NCBI RefSeq assembly: GCF_963576615.1
Contig: NC_088717.1
Location: forward strand, 59,508,749-59,572,748
From: Watersipora subatra
Lineage: Eukaryota; Bryozoa; Gymnolaemata; Cheilostomatida; Watersiporidae
DNA length: 64,000 bases
Reading direction: 5' to 3'
Made by a program: the position numbers and the translations under genes. Position 1 is the stretch's first letter; each line of letters starts with the position of its first letter. Below, piece by piece: positions 36,642 through 49,096 of this stretch. A model generated the notes under the pieces. That model had not been told where the DNA came from. It ran no database searches and saw only the letters and a program-made list of their open reading frames with translations.

Positions 36642-39600
36642 CTGCAAGCAAGGAAGTAAGATCAAAGCTATCGCTTGTACTCGAGGGATATGATCTTGAA
36701 AATAAGTTGTTAAGCTCCTACATACACATGCTCAATATACATATTGGAGTTGTCACAGATTAACCTAAAGCCCATTTACCTTAGGAGTTGCCCCCTATTA
36801 CTTTAGGAGTTGTCCTACACCAACTTAAATAAGTTACTTGACAGTTGAAGATGTCACACATCAATACGCTCGAGTCATTGAATGCTTTAGCATAAAACTT
36901 ACATTGGTCTGCATGTGGTATAAATAACTCAATGTGTGGCATAGTAAGAACTAGGCTACACAGCCATACCTTGACATATTAATTCATGTCCCAACACTTG
37001 ACAAAATCAAAATATGAGCAGAGTTTCTAGCAAGTTTCTATGTTGATATACAGTCATACGTCGACTTACGAGCTTAATGCGTTCCGAGACTCAGCTCGTA
37101 TGTCAATTTACTCGCATGTTGGTGCAATTTACTTATATATAGAACAATTAAATATATATTGATTGGTTTCCATACTCTAAAAAAATGAAAATAAAACACA
37201 CAAAACCAGATATTGTAACAGAAAGAACATGTTGGTTATTGTCCTAACTTACCACAAGCTTTTAAAAAGAAACAAACAAAAAATAATGCAAGGAAATGTG
37301 ATTAATTAAAATGTAAAATTAAATACATGCAATAGCAGCTAGCGCTAGCATTTGCCAGAGAGGGAGATATCCTAGGGAGTTATAGAGAGTTACCCTTCAT
37401 TACAACCGTTGACTTTGATAAATTTGGATTTTATCAATGTCTTAAAAGACAAACTTAGAAGCAAATCTAAAAGCAAACTTTCATTTTTAACTTGAGGTAA
37501 TTAAAATTTCTTCGGCGTTCATAGTTGGAAGTTTCTCGCTGGTTAGCTAATTTTTCCTTTGTTTCGCTTTCACGACTAGCCGGCCGTTTTAAGATCAACC
37601 TATCTATGGACGTTTGCCTTTGTCGCCCTTTCAACATGTTGCGATTAGGACGAACACAGGTGGCGTCACAAACGGTTAATCGTTGATCTTTTATCCAATG
37701 CCTGAGCAGTCTCTCCATCAACGGTCGTGAAGATCGCTGCGCCGTTTAGAAACTATGGTTAGTCCTTTTGCGAACTAAATAAATGCCCTGAATATAATCC
37801 TTCTGTTTGATAATTGTGGATGTATTTCTGTCATATTGTTGAGCTAGCTCAATCACGCATACACATTTCGCATATTTTTCAATAATTTTCCGTTTAATAA
37901 TTGTTATCATTTGCTTTTTCTTTGCATTTCATCTTTCATTTTACTGGCAAACTTTCGGTCTACGCACAGTACTTTTAATTCACATAATTCTGCACTGAAA
38001 ATCGCGCACAAAAAACACGGTACAAAAGTATAACCTGAGCAGTTGAAAAATACAGAGTGATGCTGTTCTCATAAAACACCTCCAGCATACTTGGCAACAG
38101 ACTCACGAGCTCGTATCTCAAACATGGCTCATATGTTAGTGCTAAAACTTGCTTAAAAGCTGGCTCGTATCTCAAGTTTCTCGTACGTTGGAGCACTCGT
38201 AAGTTGAAGTATTACTGTAGTAGTAATCTGTGAGATATGAGCATACGAGCCAGTTCTCGATGGCCACTACATGCCTCAAAAGCTGCAAGAGGTCTTTTTC
38301 GAGAAAATCATGGCTGGATCTTTCTCATCGACTCAGTTTGAAAAAAGGTTTTTAAAAGGCTTGCTAACAGTTGAAGTGAATGCGAGGCACAAAGCCTCAA
38401 ACCGGAAACGGATAATAAAAATCAAAACTCGACAAAAAGTAAGTTTAGTAAAAGATTAAAACTTAGCTTTTAAGTGTGTTCTACTTTGTGTTAAATTCAT
38501 TAGGTTAAACTCATTAGGTTAAACTCATTAGGTTAAATTCATTAGGTTGAATTCATTAGGTTAAATTCATTAGGTTAAAATCATTAGGTTAAATTCATTA
38601 GGTTAAATTCAAATTTTCTGTTACATCTTTACCTGACACAAAACTTTAGTGTACCAAATGCTTTGCTGTCTCAGTCTCTCTCAGACCACCATTAGTCACT
38701 ACGTCTGTCTCGAAGGTAAAAACATACAGTAGTGTACATATTAATATTACATTTTATTGCAGATTTTAACAACTACATAGGTATTTGTTACTTGATTACC
38801 GTAGGTGCTGAATTACACCAATTAAAAACGCTTAAACTTGAACAATTAAGTTTTTCCACCCGCAATATTATGTTTTCTGTGGTTTTTTTAGTATGGTAAC
38901 GAATTAATTTGTACTTAGTTATTTTGCATAGGAAATAGTGCCTTGAGACACGAGCAAATTGACATATGAGCTCAGACCAAGAATGCATTAAGCTTGTATG
39001 TCGAGGTATGACTGTACATAAACAGAACATTGAGGCAGAACTACACGTGAGACGAAGAGAGTAATAAGAGTAATAAGCCCATATCGGGATGATACAGACA
39101 ATTATGGAGCAGATATTCATACGTACTGTGGGAGCAAATGAGGCAGAGTGCTCAGCAAGTAAAGAGTGTAGGCTCCAAATCCAGCAAACAATATGGGCTG
39201 CTCTACAAGTGTATGACAACCGCTATTAGGATTGTCTTCTCCTGTTGAGGGCAGCAAATGAATGGTCGGTCACGAGAATATTTTGCCATATTGAAGCACT
39301 GTAGTTCTAATTGGTTAACAGCAAACTAAGGCTCTGTTTGAGTTTATTAAAACACAAAGATATAACGTAAAATGAAAGCGTTTTATTTCAGTGTAGACAA
39401 TTGAGTAGTGAGCTATTTATGGCTGCGCCAGAAAAATAATTGTATCACCACTATTAATACATGTTATCGATGAAGATCGGGCAACCCTAATTTATGAGTG
39501 GTGCATAAAAACTCCTTAAACTGTCCAAATGTAGTATTTGTTAATGAAACTTGCTGAGGCATCTTGGGATGAAAGGAGAACTTCTGTGAATGCATAAGCA

Positions 39601-42600
39601 GTAGAACTCACACCAACAGATAAGGTATAATTAAACTTACCAAACTGCGTGTAAATAAGAGGAAAAAGAGAAACATGGCTGACGACGGATAGGAATATAA
39701 AATGACGGCAGTAATCATCACTATCAATGGAGAGCAATGTGAGAGGAATGGTCACTAGTAGGATTGCCTTCTCATGTACGTGCCAGCCGAACATGAAAGA
39801 TGTGAATGCACATATTACGAGAGATCTGATGAATGTCCTTGGGCCGGATGGGTTGAGCCATAGATGTATCAGCGTAGGCTGAAATCAAACCTAACTATTA
39901 TTCTATAAATGTACACGTACAATTACTCCGTAGGAATACATGAACAAATGGGTCATGATCTCAGAATCCATGGTTAAGTCGGGTGTGTGAGATTTGGAGC
40001 TCTCTACACTAGCAGAAGGAGAAAATTCTCAGTTATTTTGCAAAACATTAACGTTATAGCATTTAATGCTATAACGTTAAACTGATTTTTCAAGACATCT
40101 TTTCAGATGTCTCTCTGACATGTTTCACCAGTTGATGCACAACTTAAGACAAGCATCTTTGTCAAGATTCAACTTTAGGGTATATCGTAATGATAGTATT
40201 AACTCATGCATAGTAAACATGCTCACACACCAGCATGAATGTGACAGTCAGAAGTAGAGTAGCTACAGGTGTTACGGATGGCAACACGGCGTGTTCAAAC
40301 TCCTGGACAAGGCCTCCTGTCATTGATGCTGAATGGTTTGAGACTGAAATGAGATCTAGCTTACGCCCTGCAAGATGTGAATATCTCTTACAGAAATAAG
40401 TTTGACATAAACTTATCCAAGATGCATTCCATGAAGGCCTAATACTATAGCCAGAGCTGAGCCTATGTAACATTTTTTAATTCGAAATTATATCAGTTAA
40501 AAACTGGTTTGATCGAAATCCAATGATAATAAAATCTAACAAATCAACCACCTGATACGCACAATTCAAATCTTACATCACTAAATAATGATTCAGCATT
40601 TTTGGCAAATTATTAATTAGAAAAACATTTAAAAAGCAAAACAAAACGGCTCCAGTCATCATCTGTTTCCTTTTTCCTTTAATCAATAAAACAATGACGA
40701 TATATCAATTAAGAGGTCACAGGATTTCTACAGTAGTGTGTCGACACGCATGGTTAATATTCCAATTGCTTGGAACAAGATCCTTAATGAGAATACTTTG
40801 TATTTCCTTTAATTCGTTCCACAGCCTAAAAACTCAATAATAAATACTTTTCATAATCACATCTGAGCGTTGAAACATTGTATAGCGTTGAAACAAAACT
40901 GTGTAAAACTTATAACTAAAACCTTAATTACACGTAAAAAGTAAATTATCAAGGTAACAATGAGTGAATAGTTTTTCACAGACTGATTGAGGTATAGCCT
41001 TGCCAATCCAGGCGATGGATGGTGCATTGGTAGGGGCCGTGATAGCCATCCCGACATAAACTAGGTGCATTGGTAGGGGCCGTGATAGCCATCCCGACAT
41101 AAACTAGGTGCATTGGTAGGGGCCGTGATAGCCATCCCGACATAAACTAGGTGCATTGGTAGGGGCCGTGATAGCCATCCCGACATAAACTAGGTGCATT
41201 GGTAGGGGCCGTGATAGCCATCCCGACATAAACTAGGTGAACTTTAAATTAGCATAACCTAGTCATGTACTTTTTGTTTGTACATGGATACTTGTTTGTA
41301 CATGGATACTTGTTTGTACATGGATACTTGTTTGTACATGGATACTTGTTTGTACATGGATACTTGTTTGTACATGGATACTTGTTTGTACATGGATACT
41401 TGTTTGTACACGGATACTTGTTTGTACATGGATACTTGTTTGTACATGGATACTTGTTTGTACATGGATATTTATTTGTACATGGATACTTGTTTGTACA
41501 CGGATACTTGTTTGTACACGGATACTTGTTTGTACACGGATACTTGTTTGTACATGGATACTTGTTTGTACATGGATACTTGTTTGTACACGGATACTTG
41601 TTTGTACACGGATATTTGTTTGTACACGGATACTTGTTTGTACACGGATACTTGTTTGTACATGGATACTTATTTGTACATGGATACTTGTTTGTACATG
41701 GATACTTGTTTGTACATGGATACTTGTTTGTACACGGATACTTGTTTGTACATGGATACTTGTTTGTACATGGATATTTATTTGTACATGGATATTTATT
41801 TGTACATGGATATTTGTTTGTACATGGATATTTGTTTGTACACGGATACTTGTTTGTACATGGATACTTGTTTGTACATGGATACTTGTTTGTACATGGA
41901 TACTTGTTTGTACATGGATACTTGTTTGTACATGGATACTTGTTTGTACATGGATACTTGTTTGTACATGGATACTTGTTTGTACATGGATATTTATTTG
42001 TACATGGATATTTGTTTGTACACGGATACTTGTTTGTACATGGATACTTGTTTGTACATGGATACTTGTTTGTACATGGACACTTGTTTGTACATGGATA
42101 CTTGTTTGTACATGGATACTTGTTTGTACACGGATACTTGTTTGTACATGGATACTTATTTGTACAGGAATACTTGTTTGTACAAGGATATTCACTTGTA
42201 TGTGGATATTTATTTGTACAGGAATATTTGTTTGTACACGGATATTTGATTGTACAGGAATAACTGTTTCAATTTTATATTTAATTATCATGGCCTCTCC
42301 AGTTTTAGCTGTGTCCAAATATTTTTTCTCTCGTCAGCTTCACTTCCTTTCTCATAAAAACTACTAGTCAATTCTCTAGGTTTTTAAAGAATTGATCTGG
42401 AAATGTTTGCCCATGTTTTTCTGTCACTTGCTAATTTAATTCTATGGATGGTACTGCAATCTTCCTTTTTAATTCTATGGATGGTATTGCATTCTTCCTT
42501 TTTACCGCCCGCATAATTCTTTTTGGATCTGAGTCTAAAACTAAAAACTATGTGAAAGAGAGCTGCACACATAGATACTGAATTATACATCAATGTTTTG

Positions 42601-45600
42601 AGTAACCTTGCGTGTCGTATGTTGGAAATTAATAAAAATTACCACTGCAATTACTTCTATTAAATCAAATGAAATTAACTTCAAGGGCACCCAAGAGATT
42701 TATTTTAATCCTACGAGGACTTGAATAGCCACTGACTAAAGCGAAGCACCTGCAACGATAGGCGTAACAAGTTGTATTCATGTGTGACCCACCTGCAATG
42801 TAAAGCAGCTTGTCAGCCATATTGTAAATGGCCCAGAAGTTAGGTGCCCAATAAGCATGACACAAGCCCCTTTTGAATGGAAACAGCCTTGAGAGCACTT
42901 GACCCAGCTGGCCCTGTTAAGAACAAGATTGGCTATAGAGAGCGCACAACAATTGGCTGACAATGACATAAAGAGATGACAAAGGGAAATTCTACATACA
43001 AAATAAATGAAAGGTCCAAATGAGGTACCGAATATGCTGACAACTAAACCAGCCAACCCCAGGAATCGCTTGATTGAGAAGGATGACCAGAGTACACTTC
43101 CATCTACAAGTTAAAACCAAAAGAATTGTAACACCTGCAGGTAGTTGACAAATAGAGAAGATACCGCTAAGAAAGACAATGGACCATCAACAAGAAACAC
43201 CGAAAACTATTTAGTAACTTTCTATTGGTTAAATGTCTGATGAAGAGAAAACAGTTGGTATTTCCATTACTGAGCACCTGAGCCCTGTTGTCAATCATTC
43301 CTGCTGTTAATAATCAACAATGCCATCCTAGTATATACGAGTGAACTACCTGGAAAAGCTCTACTCAATACCATCCTAATACAGTAGGCAATCGTACAAC
43401 GTAACTAGCCCGTTCCAGGAATGTTTACGCTATAGGGATTTTATGTTATATTTATAGTAAAATACATGTGAATTGCCTAATCCGTTTCAAGATCTTTCCA
43501 GACTTACCCCTTTGACCATACAAAAAGGAAAAACTAAACTTTTCAATATGTGGGCTGTACTGTAACTGCAGTATTATTGGTTTGCATCAACAACTGTTCT
43601 CCTTTTTCTGATCAACTTCACTGGTTTGATAAACCATTATTATTATTATTGTTATTATTGCAGCAACTTTACAATAAGCTGATGAAGAGCGCACATCTTC
43701 AACGTTCATTCACAACAAATCGCTCATTTTTTCTAAACAGCAAAGTCTATTTTGCAAAGTAAAACTAATAACAAATACATGTATTATATACATCTACAAT
43801 AAAACAAAACAAAAAATATTTTTACTACAAGAGCAATACTACCTGTTCATCGTTTATTTGTATCCAGGGGTCAAGGTTAAGAAAAAAGATAAATTTCAAC
43901 GATACTCGAACTCGTGACATTCAGATTGGTAGACCGACGCTGTAACACCTGCACCAATCAATCACCTTTGAGTATTTATGAACGCAGCTACCTTATTCCC
44001 TGTCGCAACATCTGAGGATCTATCACAGCAAACTAGAATGTCACGGAAGTTGTATATATAACAGATACAATGCTACAATGTGAGAGAGGTTACCATTCGA
44101 ATCAAATTTGAGAACTCGGCCGACTTGACACTTTACGTTATATGGATTTTTTACTTAGTGCGAAGCAAAAACTTTACATAAATTCTTTAAGTTATCTGGA
44201 ATTTACATTGTAGGAGTGTCTAGTGTATATATAAATCAATTATCAGTTGTGGTTCTAGCCAATGAGCTATCAATTATCAGTTTTTATGTACCTTTCTGAG
44301 AGCTGGAGAAACAGTAGATCCGGAGCAAATAGATGCCATATGCAGGGGCCATGTAAAGATATATGTGTTTGAAGTTGAGCAGGGTAGCGAAATGCAGAGC
44401 TGCCGTCATGTGATTGGCCTAAAGGAAGTTTAGGCATTGTATGCGTGTACATACATGTACATGCAAGCAAGAGTGTACAAAGGCATGTGTGAAGGTCTAT
44501 CTACATAGTCTTCTGGTCTGCATGATATAATAGGGTCTCAGTTAACACAGACCATACATCTGGTGCTAAATTTTCTTTTATAAATTCAATTTTTTCCCAT
44601 GAATTTCTTTGCAATGCATATTTTCTCTCAATAGGGTGACGATACAAGAAACTGTCAGCATTGGCCCATAGCATGTCCTAAGTATTCATTTATTGACTGA
44701 CATAAAGAGACAAAATTATTGGTGAGAGACCATGGAGAAAAACTAGCTTAGTTGTAATGCAAATAAATATGTACCAGCTTTTAAAATATTTATATTTTGA
44801 GTATTCTTGTTATATACAGTCGTACCTCAACATATGAGCTTACTGCCGTCATACGTCGATTTTCACACTCACGTGTCAAATCAAATGTTTTTTTATATAA
44901 AATAACTAAATACAAATCGAACTGTCCTACCATCTAAAAAAAACACTTAGAAACAGGATATTACAAGGAAAATGTGTTTTAAATTGTTGCAATTCATTCC
45001 TACACTCACAAAGTAACTCGTGGTTTTGATTTGCAATAAAAATGCAACAATATTTTACATACATGTACATGTAGTACTGTATTGAGTTCTTACCTTTGAG
45101 ACAGACGGAAGTAGCTAACAGCAGTGTGAGAGCAACTCGATGGTTCAGGACACTTTTGTGAGACTACGTAGCATAAACTTTAAATTTAACTTGAATGAAT
45201 TTAGCTTACTAAAGCTTACTAACTTAGCTTACTAAAGCTTACTAACTTAGCTTACTAACTTAGCTTACTAAAGCTTACTAACTTAGCTTACTAAAGCTTA
45301 CTAACTTAGCTTACTAAAGCTTACTAACTTAGCTTACTAACTTAGCTTACTAAAGCTTACTAACTTAGCTTACTAAAGCTTACTAACTTAGCTTACTAAA
45401 GCTTACTAACTTAGCTTACTAAAGCTTACTAACTTAGCTTACTAAAGCTTACTAACTTAGCTTACTAAAGCTTACTAACTTAGCTTACTAACTTAGCTTA
45501 CTAAAGCTTACTAACTTAGCTTACTAACTTAGCTTACTAAAGCTTACTAACTTAGCTTACTAAAGCTTACTAACTTAGCTTACTAAAGCTTACTAACTTA

Positions 45601-47612
45601 GCTTACTAAAGCTTACTAACTTAGCTTACTAAAGCTTACTAACTTAGCTTACTAAAGCTTACTAACTTAGCTTACTAGAGCTTACTAACTTAGCTTACTA
45701 ACTTAGCTTACTAAAGCTTACTAACTTAGCTTACTAAAGCTTACTAACTTAGCTTACTAAAGCTTACTAACTTAGCTTACTAAAGCTTACTAACTTAGCT
45801 TACTAAAGCTTACTAACTTAGCTTACTAAAGCTTACTAACTTAGCTTACTAAAGCTTACTAACTTAGCTTACTAAAGCATACTAACTTAGCTTACTAGAG
45901 CTTACTAACTTAGCTTACTAAAGCATACTAACTTAGCTTACTAAAGCTTACTAAAGCTTACTAAAGCTTACTAACTTAGCTTACTAAAGCTTACTAACTT
46001 AGCTTACTAAAGCTTACTAAAGCTTACTAACTTAGCTTACTAAAGCTTACTAACTTAGCTTACTAAAGCTTACTAACTTAGCTTACTAAAGCTTACTAAC
46101 TTAGCTTACCAAAGCTTACTAACTTAGCTTACTAAAGCTTACTAATTTAGCTTACTACGCACAAACTTAAAATGAGTTTTACTTTTATACTAAACTTAAT
46201 TCTAACTTTGTCTTCACATTCATTTCCTATTCCCTTCTTTTGGTCTCTTTGCGGCGCATTTAGACTCGCATTCATCTTCACTTTTAGCCAGCCTTTGTAA
46301 GTCAATATTCATCCGATGAGAAAGACCGAGTGACGCTGTCCCGCAAGCGGCCTCTCGCATACCCAGTCACCTAACAGCCGCATCAAAAACCGTCTCGTAT
46401 GTAAAACTCTTCTCATATCTCCAGGCAAAAATTTACTCAGAATTTTTCTCCTATCTCAAATCTCTTGTAGGTTGGGGCACTCGTATGTCAAGGTACAACG
46501 TACATGTTGCTAACACCAACCTGATACATGGCTGTTATGGACAGTAGAAGAATGCCAAAGAGAAGCCCATTATATTGGAAATGAATATCTAAGGATTGTT
46601 AAGAAATGCTTGCTGATTGGTTGCAGTTTGTGACAGGCTAGACTAATCAAGAGGATAAACAAAATAAGCAAATATAATGACCAGCAGGAAGGATACGATC
46701 GACGATAAAAAGGCCAAAGTTGGTCATCAGACAGACTCCGATTGCAAGATTGGAGTTGTTGATTATGGCTGGTCTATTAGAGACACCCACTCTTTTGACC
46801 ACACAAGTCATGCAGAATCTGTAACACACATGCAGTACCTGCAAGCCATGTCATGCTAAACCTGCAACTCATGCCAAACATACAACTACTAGCTTATGTC
46901 ATGTCCAACTTGCAACCATGTCCTTTATAATGAAGTAATAATTGAATATAGATAATATTAAAAAGGATGGACATGCATATATGGCATTCCAGCTACCCAG
47001 AACTTAGTCAAACCGCAGAACGAAAACTTACTGGTAAACTGCATAGAGGTAGAGAAAGTCAGCACAGATGACAGAGAGTCGTTGGAATAGAACGCTTGCC
47101 TCACTGACATAATTCAACTTGTTAACTTTGACCATCATAGGATCGAAGAGCGGAGCAAACCATGAAAGGGTGAATTCAAACCAAGCAAAGAAGGGTGGGT
47201 AGTCCAGTGTCCATTCCGAAGTCGTCTAGAAATATGGGTAGGCCTATCCATATGGAGGTGAAAATCGTTTCCAGACTAGTTCATAGCAAAATTGTTAGGC
47301 GTGTAATAACTACTATAATATCATCACTAAACAGCAAAGCCGACATATTCGCTCTCCAAAAAGTAGTTTCAATGCTTTTATGAAGTACTTTTCAAAACTG
47401 TACACAATATAACACACAACACAATGATTATTAAACCGTTATCTAAAGAGTTGAAGTTGGTTGGAAAGAATGCTTTGGAAAAAAACATTCAAACCTTTTA
47501 ATGTCTCAAGTTATACATGTACAATGCACTAACATCTGTGTACCACTTATCCAAAGGAAGGCTATGTGTGATGGCCAACCAGTTCCGGTGTACTTCATAG
47601 TCAGTAGATCGA
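36377..47612 (-). CDS. ALG8: ALG8, dolichyl-P-Glc:Glc1Man9GlcNAc2-PP-dolichol alpha-1,3-glucosyltransferase
   Basis: ALG8 is a multi-pass ER membrane enzyme of the GT-C fold that adds the second glucose, from dolichyl-phosphate-glucose, to the lipid-linked oligosaccharide used for N-glycosylation. Eleven exons join in phase: 47612-47534, 47225-47032, 46818-46697, 46588-46521, 44418-44292, 43103-43000, 42913-42793, 40367-40231, 39878-39641, 39202-39127, 36641-36377, in total 509 codons plus stop. Family blocks appear in order: [93 protein letters not shown]. These separate it from its relative ALG6. The human protein is 526 residues; only the first exon (about 25-35 residues with the first membrane span) is not found, probably above 47612. 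The frame is intact. Its introns hold six DNA elements and three large arrays. Confidence 0.96.
37051..38217. mobile_element. Tigger-like TA element in ALG8 last intron
   Basis: The left end CAGTCATACGTCGACTTACG and the inverted right end CAGTAATACTTCAACTTACG are flanked by TA. The 1167 bp show no intact transposase. Confidence 0.72.
38221..39014. mobile_element. Second Tigger-like element, inverted and lacking one end
   Basis: The right end, inverted, is CAGTCATACCTCGACATACA followed by TA. Its left part starts abruptly with gagatatgagcatacgagcc, which in the copy at 56783 lies about 90 bp inside the element. It shares agtcactacgtctgtctcga with 57205 and carries a 14-bp array. It abuts the previous element head to tail in opposite orientation. 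Confidence 0.7.
38486..38612. repeat. 14-bp minisatellite inside a Tigger-like element
   Basis: About 9 copies of ttcattaggttaaa or ctcattaggttaaa. Confidence 0.93.
39127..39202 (-). CDS. ALG8: ALG8 exon
   Basis: Reads [20 protein letters not shown]; acceptor ACACTTGTAG, donor GTACGT; phase 1 in, 2 out, matching its neighbours. Confidence 0.88.
39641..39878 (-). CDS. ALG8: ALG8 exon
   Basis: Reads [20 protein letters not shown] and [19 protein letters not shown]; acceptor TTTGATTTCAG, donor GTAAGT. Confidence 0.97.
40048..40080. repeat. Perfect 15-bp hairpin
   Basis: ttaacgttatagcat is inverted after a 3-base loop. It lies in ALG8 intron between 40231 and 39878. Confidence 0.93.
40231..40367 (-). 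CDS. ALG8: ALG8 exon
   Basis: Reads [19 protein letters not shown] then [19 protein letters not shown]; acceptor ATCTTGCAG, donor GTGTGT; phase 1 in, 0 out. Confidence 0.95.
41026..41238. repeat. 43-bp minisatellite, 5 copies
   Basis: gtgcattggtaggggccgtg followed by atagccatcccgacataaac and tag; the copies are nearly identical. Confidence 0.95.
41266..42262. repeat. 18-bp minisatellite, about 55 copies
   Basis: The unit is tggatacttgtttgtaca with c/t variants. Because 18 is a multiple of three, several frames on both strands stay open for over 300 codons; these are not genes. Confidence 0.98.
42793..42913 (-). CDS. ALG8: ALG8 exon
   Basis: Reads [20 protein letters not shown] then [17 protein letters not shown]; acceptor TTCTTAACAG, donor GTGGGT. 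The most diagnostic ALG8 block. Confidence 0.97.
43000..43103 (-). CDS. ALG8: ALG8 exon
   Basis: Reads [20 protein letters not shown] and SFGPFIYF; acceptor AACTTGTAG, donor GTATGT; contains one membrane span. Confidence 0.93.
43382..44225. mobile_element. Probable TA-flanked short element with tRNA-like insert
   Basis: Left CAGTAGGCAATCGTACAACG and inverted right CACTAGACACTCCTACAATG agree at most positions, each beside TA. The right end is 66 bp from an ALG8 exon. Inside lies a tRNA-like stretch (see next). Confidence 0.5.
43885..43985 (-). repeat. tRNA-derived (SINE-like) fragment
   Basis: On the minus strand, gattggtgcaggtgttacag (A-box-like) is followed by cacgagttcgagtatcg, close to a pol III B box GGTTCGANNCC. 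Spacing is about that of a tRNA. It is not a clean tRNA gene, so a tRNA-derived repeat is likeliest. Confidence 0.5.
44292..44418 (-). CDS. ALG8: ALG8 exon
   Basis: Reads [20 protein letters not shown] then [13 protein letters not shown]; acceptor CTTCCTTTAG, donor GTACAT; phase 0 in, 1 out. Confidence 0.95.
44817..46500. mobile_element. Tigger-like TA element enlarged by an internal array
   Basis: Left CAGTCGTACCTCAACATATG and inverted right CGTTGTACCTTGACATACGA, flanked by TA. It contains, inverted, the gtctgtctcaaaggtaa block shared with the copies at 38221 and 56783. About 970 of its 1684 bp are tandem array. It ends 20 bp from an ALG8 exon donor. Confidence 0.75.
45185..46158. repeat. 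Minisatellite of cttactaacttag / cttactaaag units
   Basis: Two alternating short units, agcttactaaagcttactaa and cttagcttactaac, for about 970 bp, nearly unvaried; very recent expansion. Confidence 0.97.
46521..46588 (-). CDS. ALG8: ALG8 exon
   Basis: Reads [20 protein letters not shown]; acceptor ACAATCCTTAG, donor GTTGGT. The HFQYNG motif is an ALG6/ALG8 signature. A transposon end lies 20 bp into the following intron. Confidence 0.95.
46697..46818 (-). CDS. ALG8: ALG8 exon
   Basis: Acceptor TGTGTTACAG (chosen over CTTGCAG 20 bases upstream because only this one keeps the phase), donor GTATCC. Reads [11 protein letters not shown] and ends [10 protein letters not shown] across the junction. 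Confidence 0.9.
47032..47225 (-). CDS. ALG8: ALG8 exon
   Basis: Acceptor CATATTTCTAG, donor GTAAGT. It reads [17 protein letters not shown] and [19 protein letters not shown]; phase 0 in, 2 out. Confidence 0.96.
47534..47612 (-). CDS. ALG8: ALG8 exon 2 (first one found)
   Basis: Acceptor TTTCCTTTGCAG, donor GTTAGT. Reads [19 protein letters not shown] and ends DKWYTD, the luminal loop shared by ALG6/ALG8. It needs two bases from a preceding exon. Confidence 0.95.
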
Positions 47613-49096
47613 CTGCAAAGGAAAAAATATTTGGTTTTAGCTGAGGCTGATTGTGTGAGATGCGCTGGAGCAGGTTGTCTGATCCTATCTACGGAGAACG
47701 TCATTCGTTTTAATTACAGGAACATACTCGTAATTGTACGAAATAGATTAGATCTCCACCGAGTTGCCCCTGATACAAGGTCTCCCATCTGCTAAACTGA
47801 AGCATTGAGATAATTAATTTTTCTGAATTTGATCAAAACTTAAAGCCATCCTGTGGTATATGTTGATAGTGTTTCACTATGCATAAATCAAACAAGTGAT
47901 ATTTTAATTTGATTTGGATTCTCATAACAGTCATTTTTTCCAAGCTTCTAATTTATCTTTTGCGGGAACCATTATTCTTGCAAATAAATAGCTGTGGAGA
48001 GGTTTCCAAGCAACCAGAGATCACATATAAACAATTGCTATAAACTCTAGGTAATTGTCCTGCCGACACTACTAAACAATTCAGCATATTTTATGTGGTC
48101 GCAAACTTATTCTGATAGCTTTTAGCTGTTGATTTACTGTCTGTGACTTTTTCAAAAGCTATTCACATTTACAAAAGTAAAAAAATTTATTGTTGCATGT
48201 TTTGGATTTTTAATAGTAATAATAACGCTTACTCATGCTAATTTAGCAAAATGATACAAACAGCCAGTTGAAATTAAACAAGTGGTCTAGCATACAAGCT
48301 GCATACTGATAGCAGCAATTGAAATCTAAGGATTACCTATTTGTTGACGGGTTATTGGTTATTTGTATTTATTCTTTAAAGAATAAATGACGTGGAAAAT
48401 AGCTTGGATGAGTTGAATTTTTGTAGTTTTTTCTATTCCGGTGCATCAAAATATCAAATTTCAAAGAATGGCAATGCAATGGTTACAAATCGTTAGCACT
48501 GTAATAGTATCATCATAACCATTCAAGGAGGACATTGTGTGAAAAGAACACACCACCCTCACCATGCATCCAAAACATTACAGCACATAAAAAAATTGAA
48601 CGATACAGTTTATTAAGAACCAATAAGGAAATGCTGCTCTCAAGTGAGCTCCTTTTCAAAGCCACATCTAACAATAGTATGACAGCTCATACTCCCTGTG
48701 ACACCATTTTAACTGGTTTATTATAAAACCTACATTTATATGCGCCCAATTCTTTAAGTCATCAGTTTTTATTGGCTCTACTGATAAAATTGTCAATATG
48801 ATAAAGCTCTGACAAAACTATGCTATTCGTACTACACTTCATGCATCTGGAAATTTTGTCACTGCAGAATGTGAGAAGTATAATTTATCTGCGCTAGCCA
48901 CCCAAATCTTTCACTGGGACTTGCCATCCTACTTTTTCATTCTCAAATCTTTCATACAAGCTATAAAAATATACATAAATATTTAAATCTCTCGAACTAC
49001 ATAACATATGTTTACAGTCAGACAAAAAAGTCATGAAACCAAAATCTTAATCACTATTGGGTAATTGGTTACTCTTTGCTGTTGCTGCTTCTTTAA
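47613..49096. other. Upstream of ALG8 exon 2; first exon not located
   Basis: The missing ALG8 first exon should be here or further up, on the minus strand, ending with two bases of a codon before GT. I found no convincing candidate. Otherwise AT-rich with no gene seen. Confidence 0.4.
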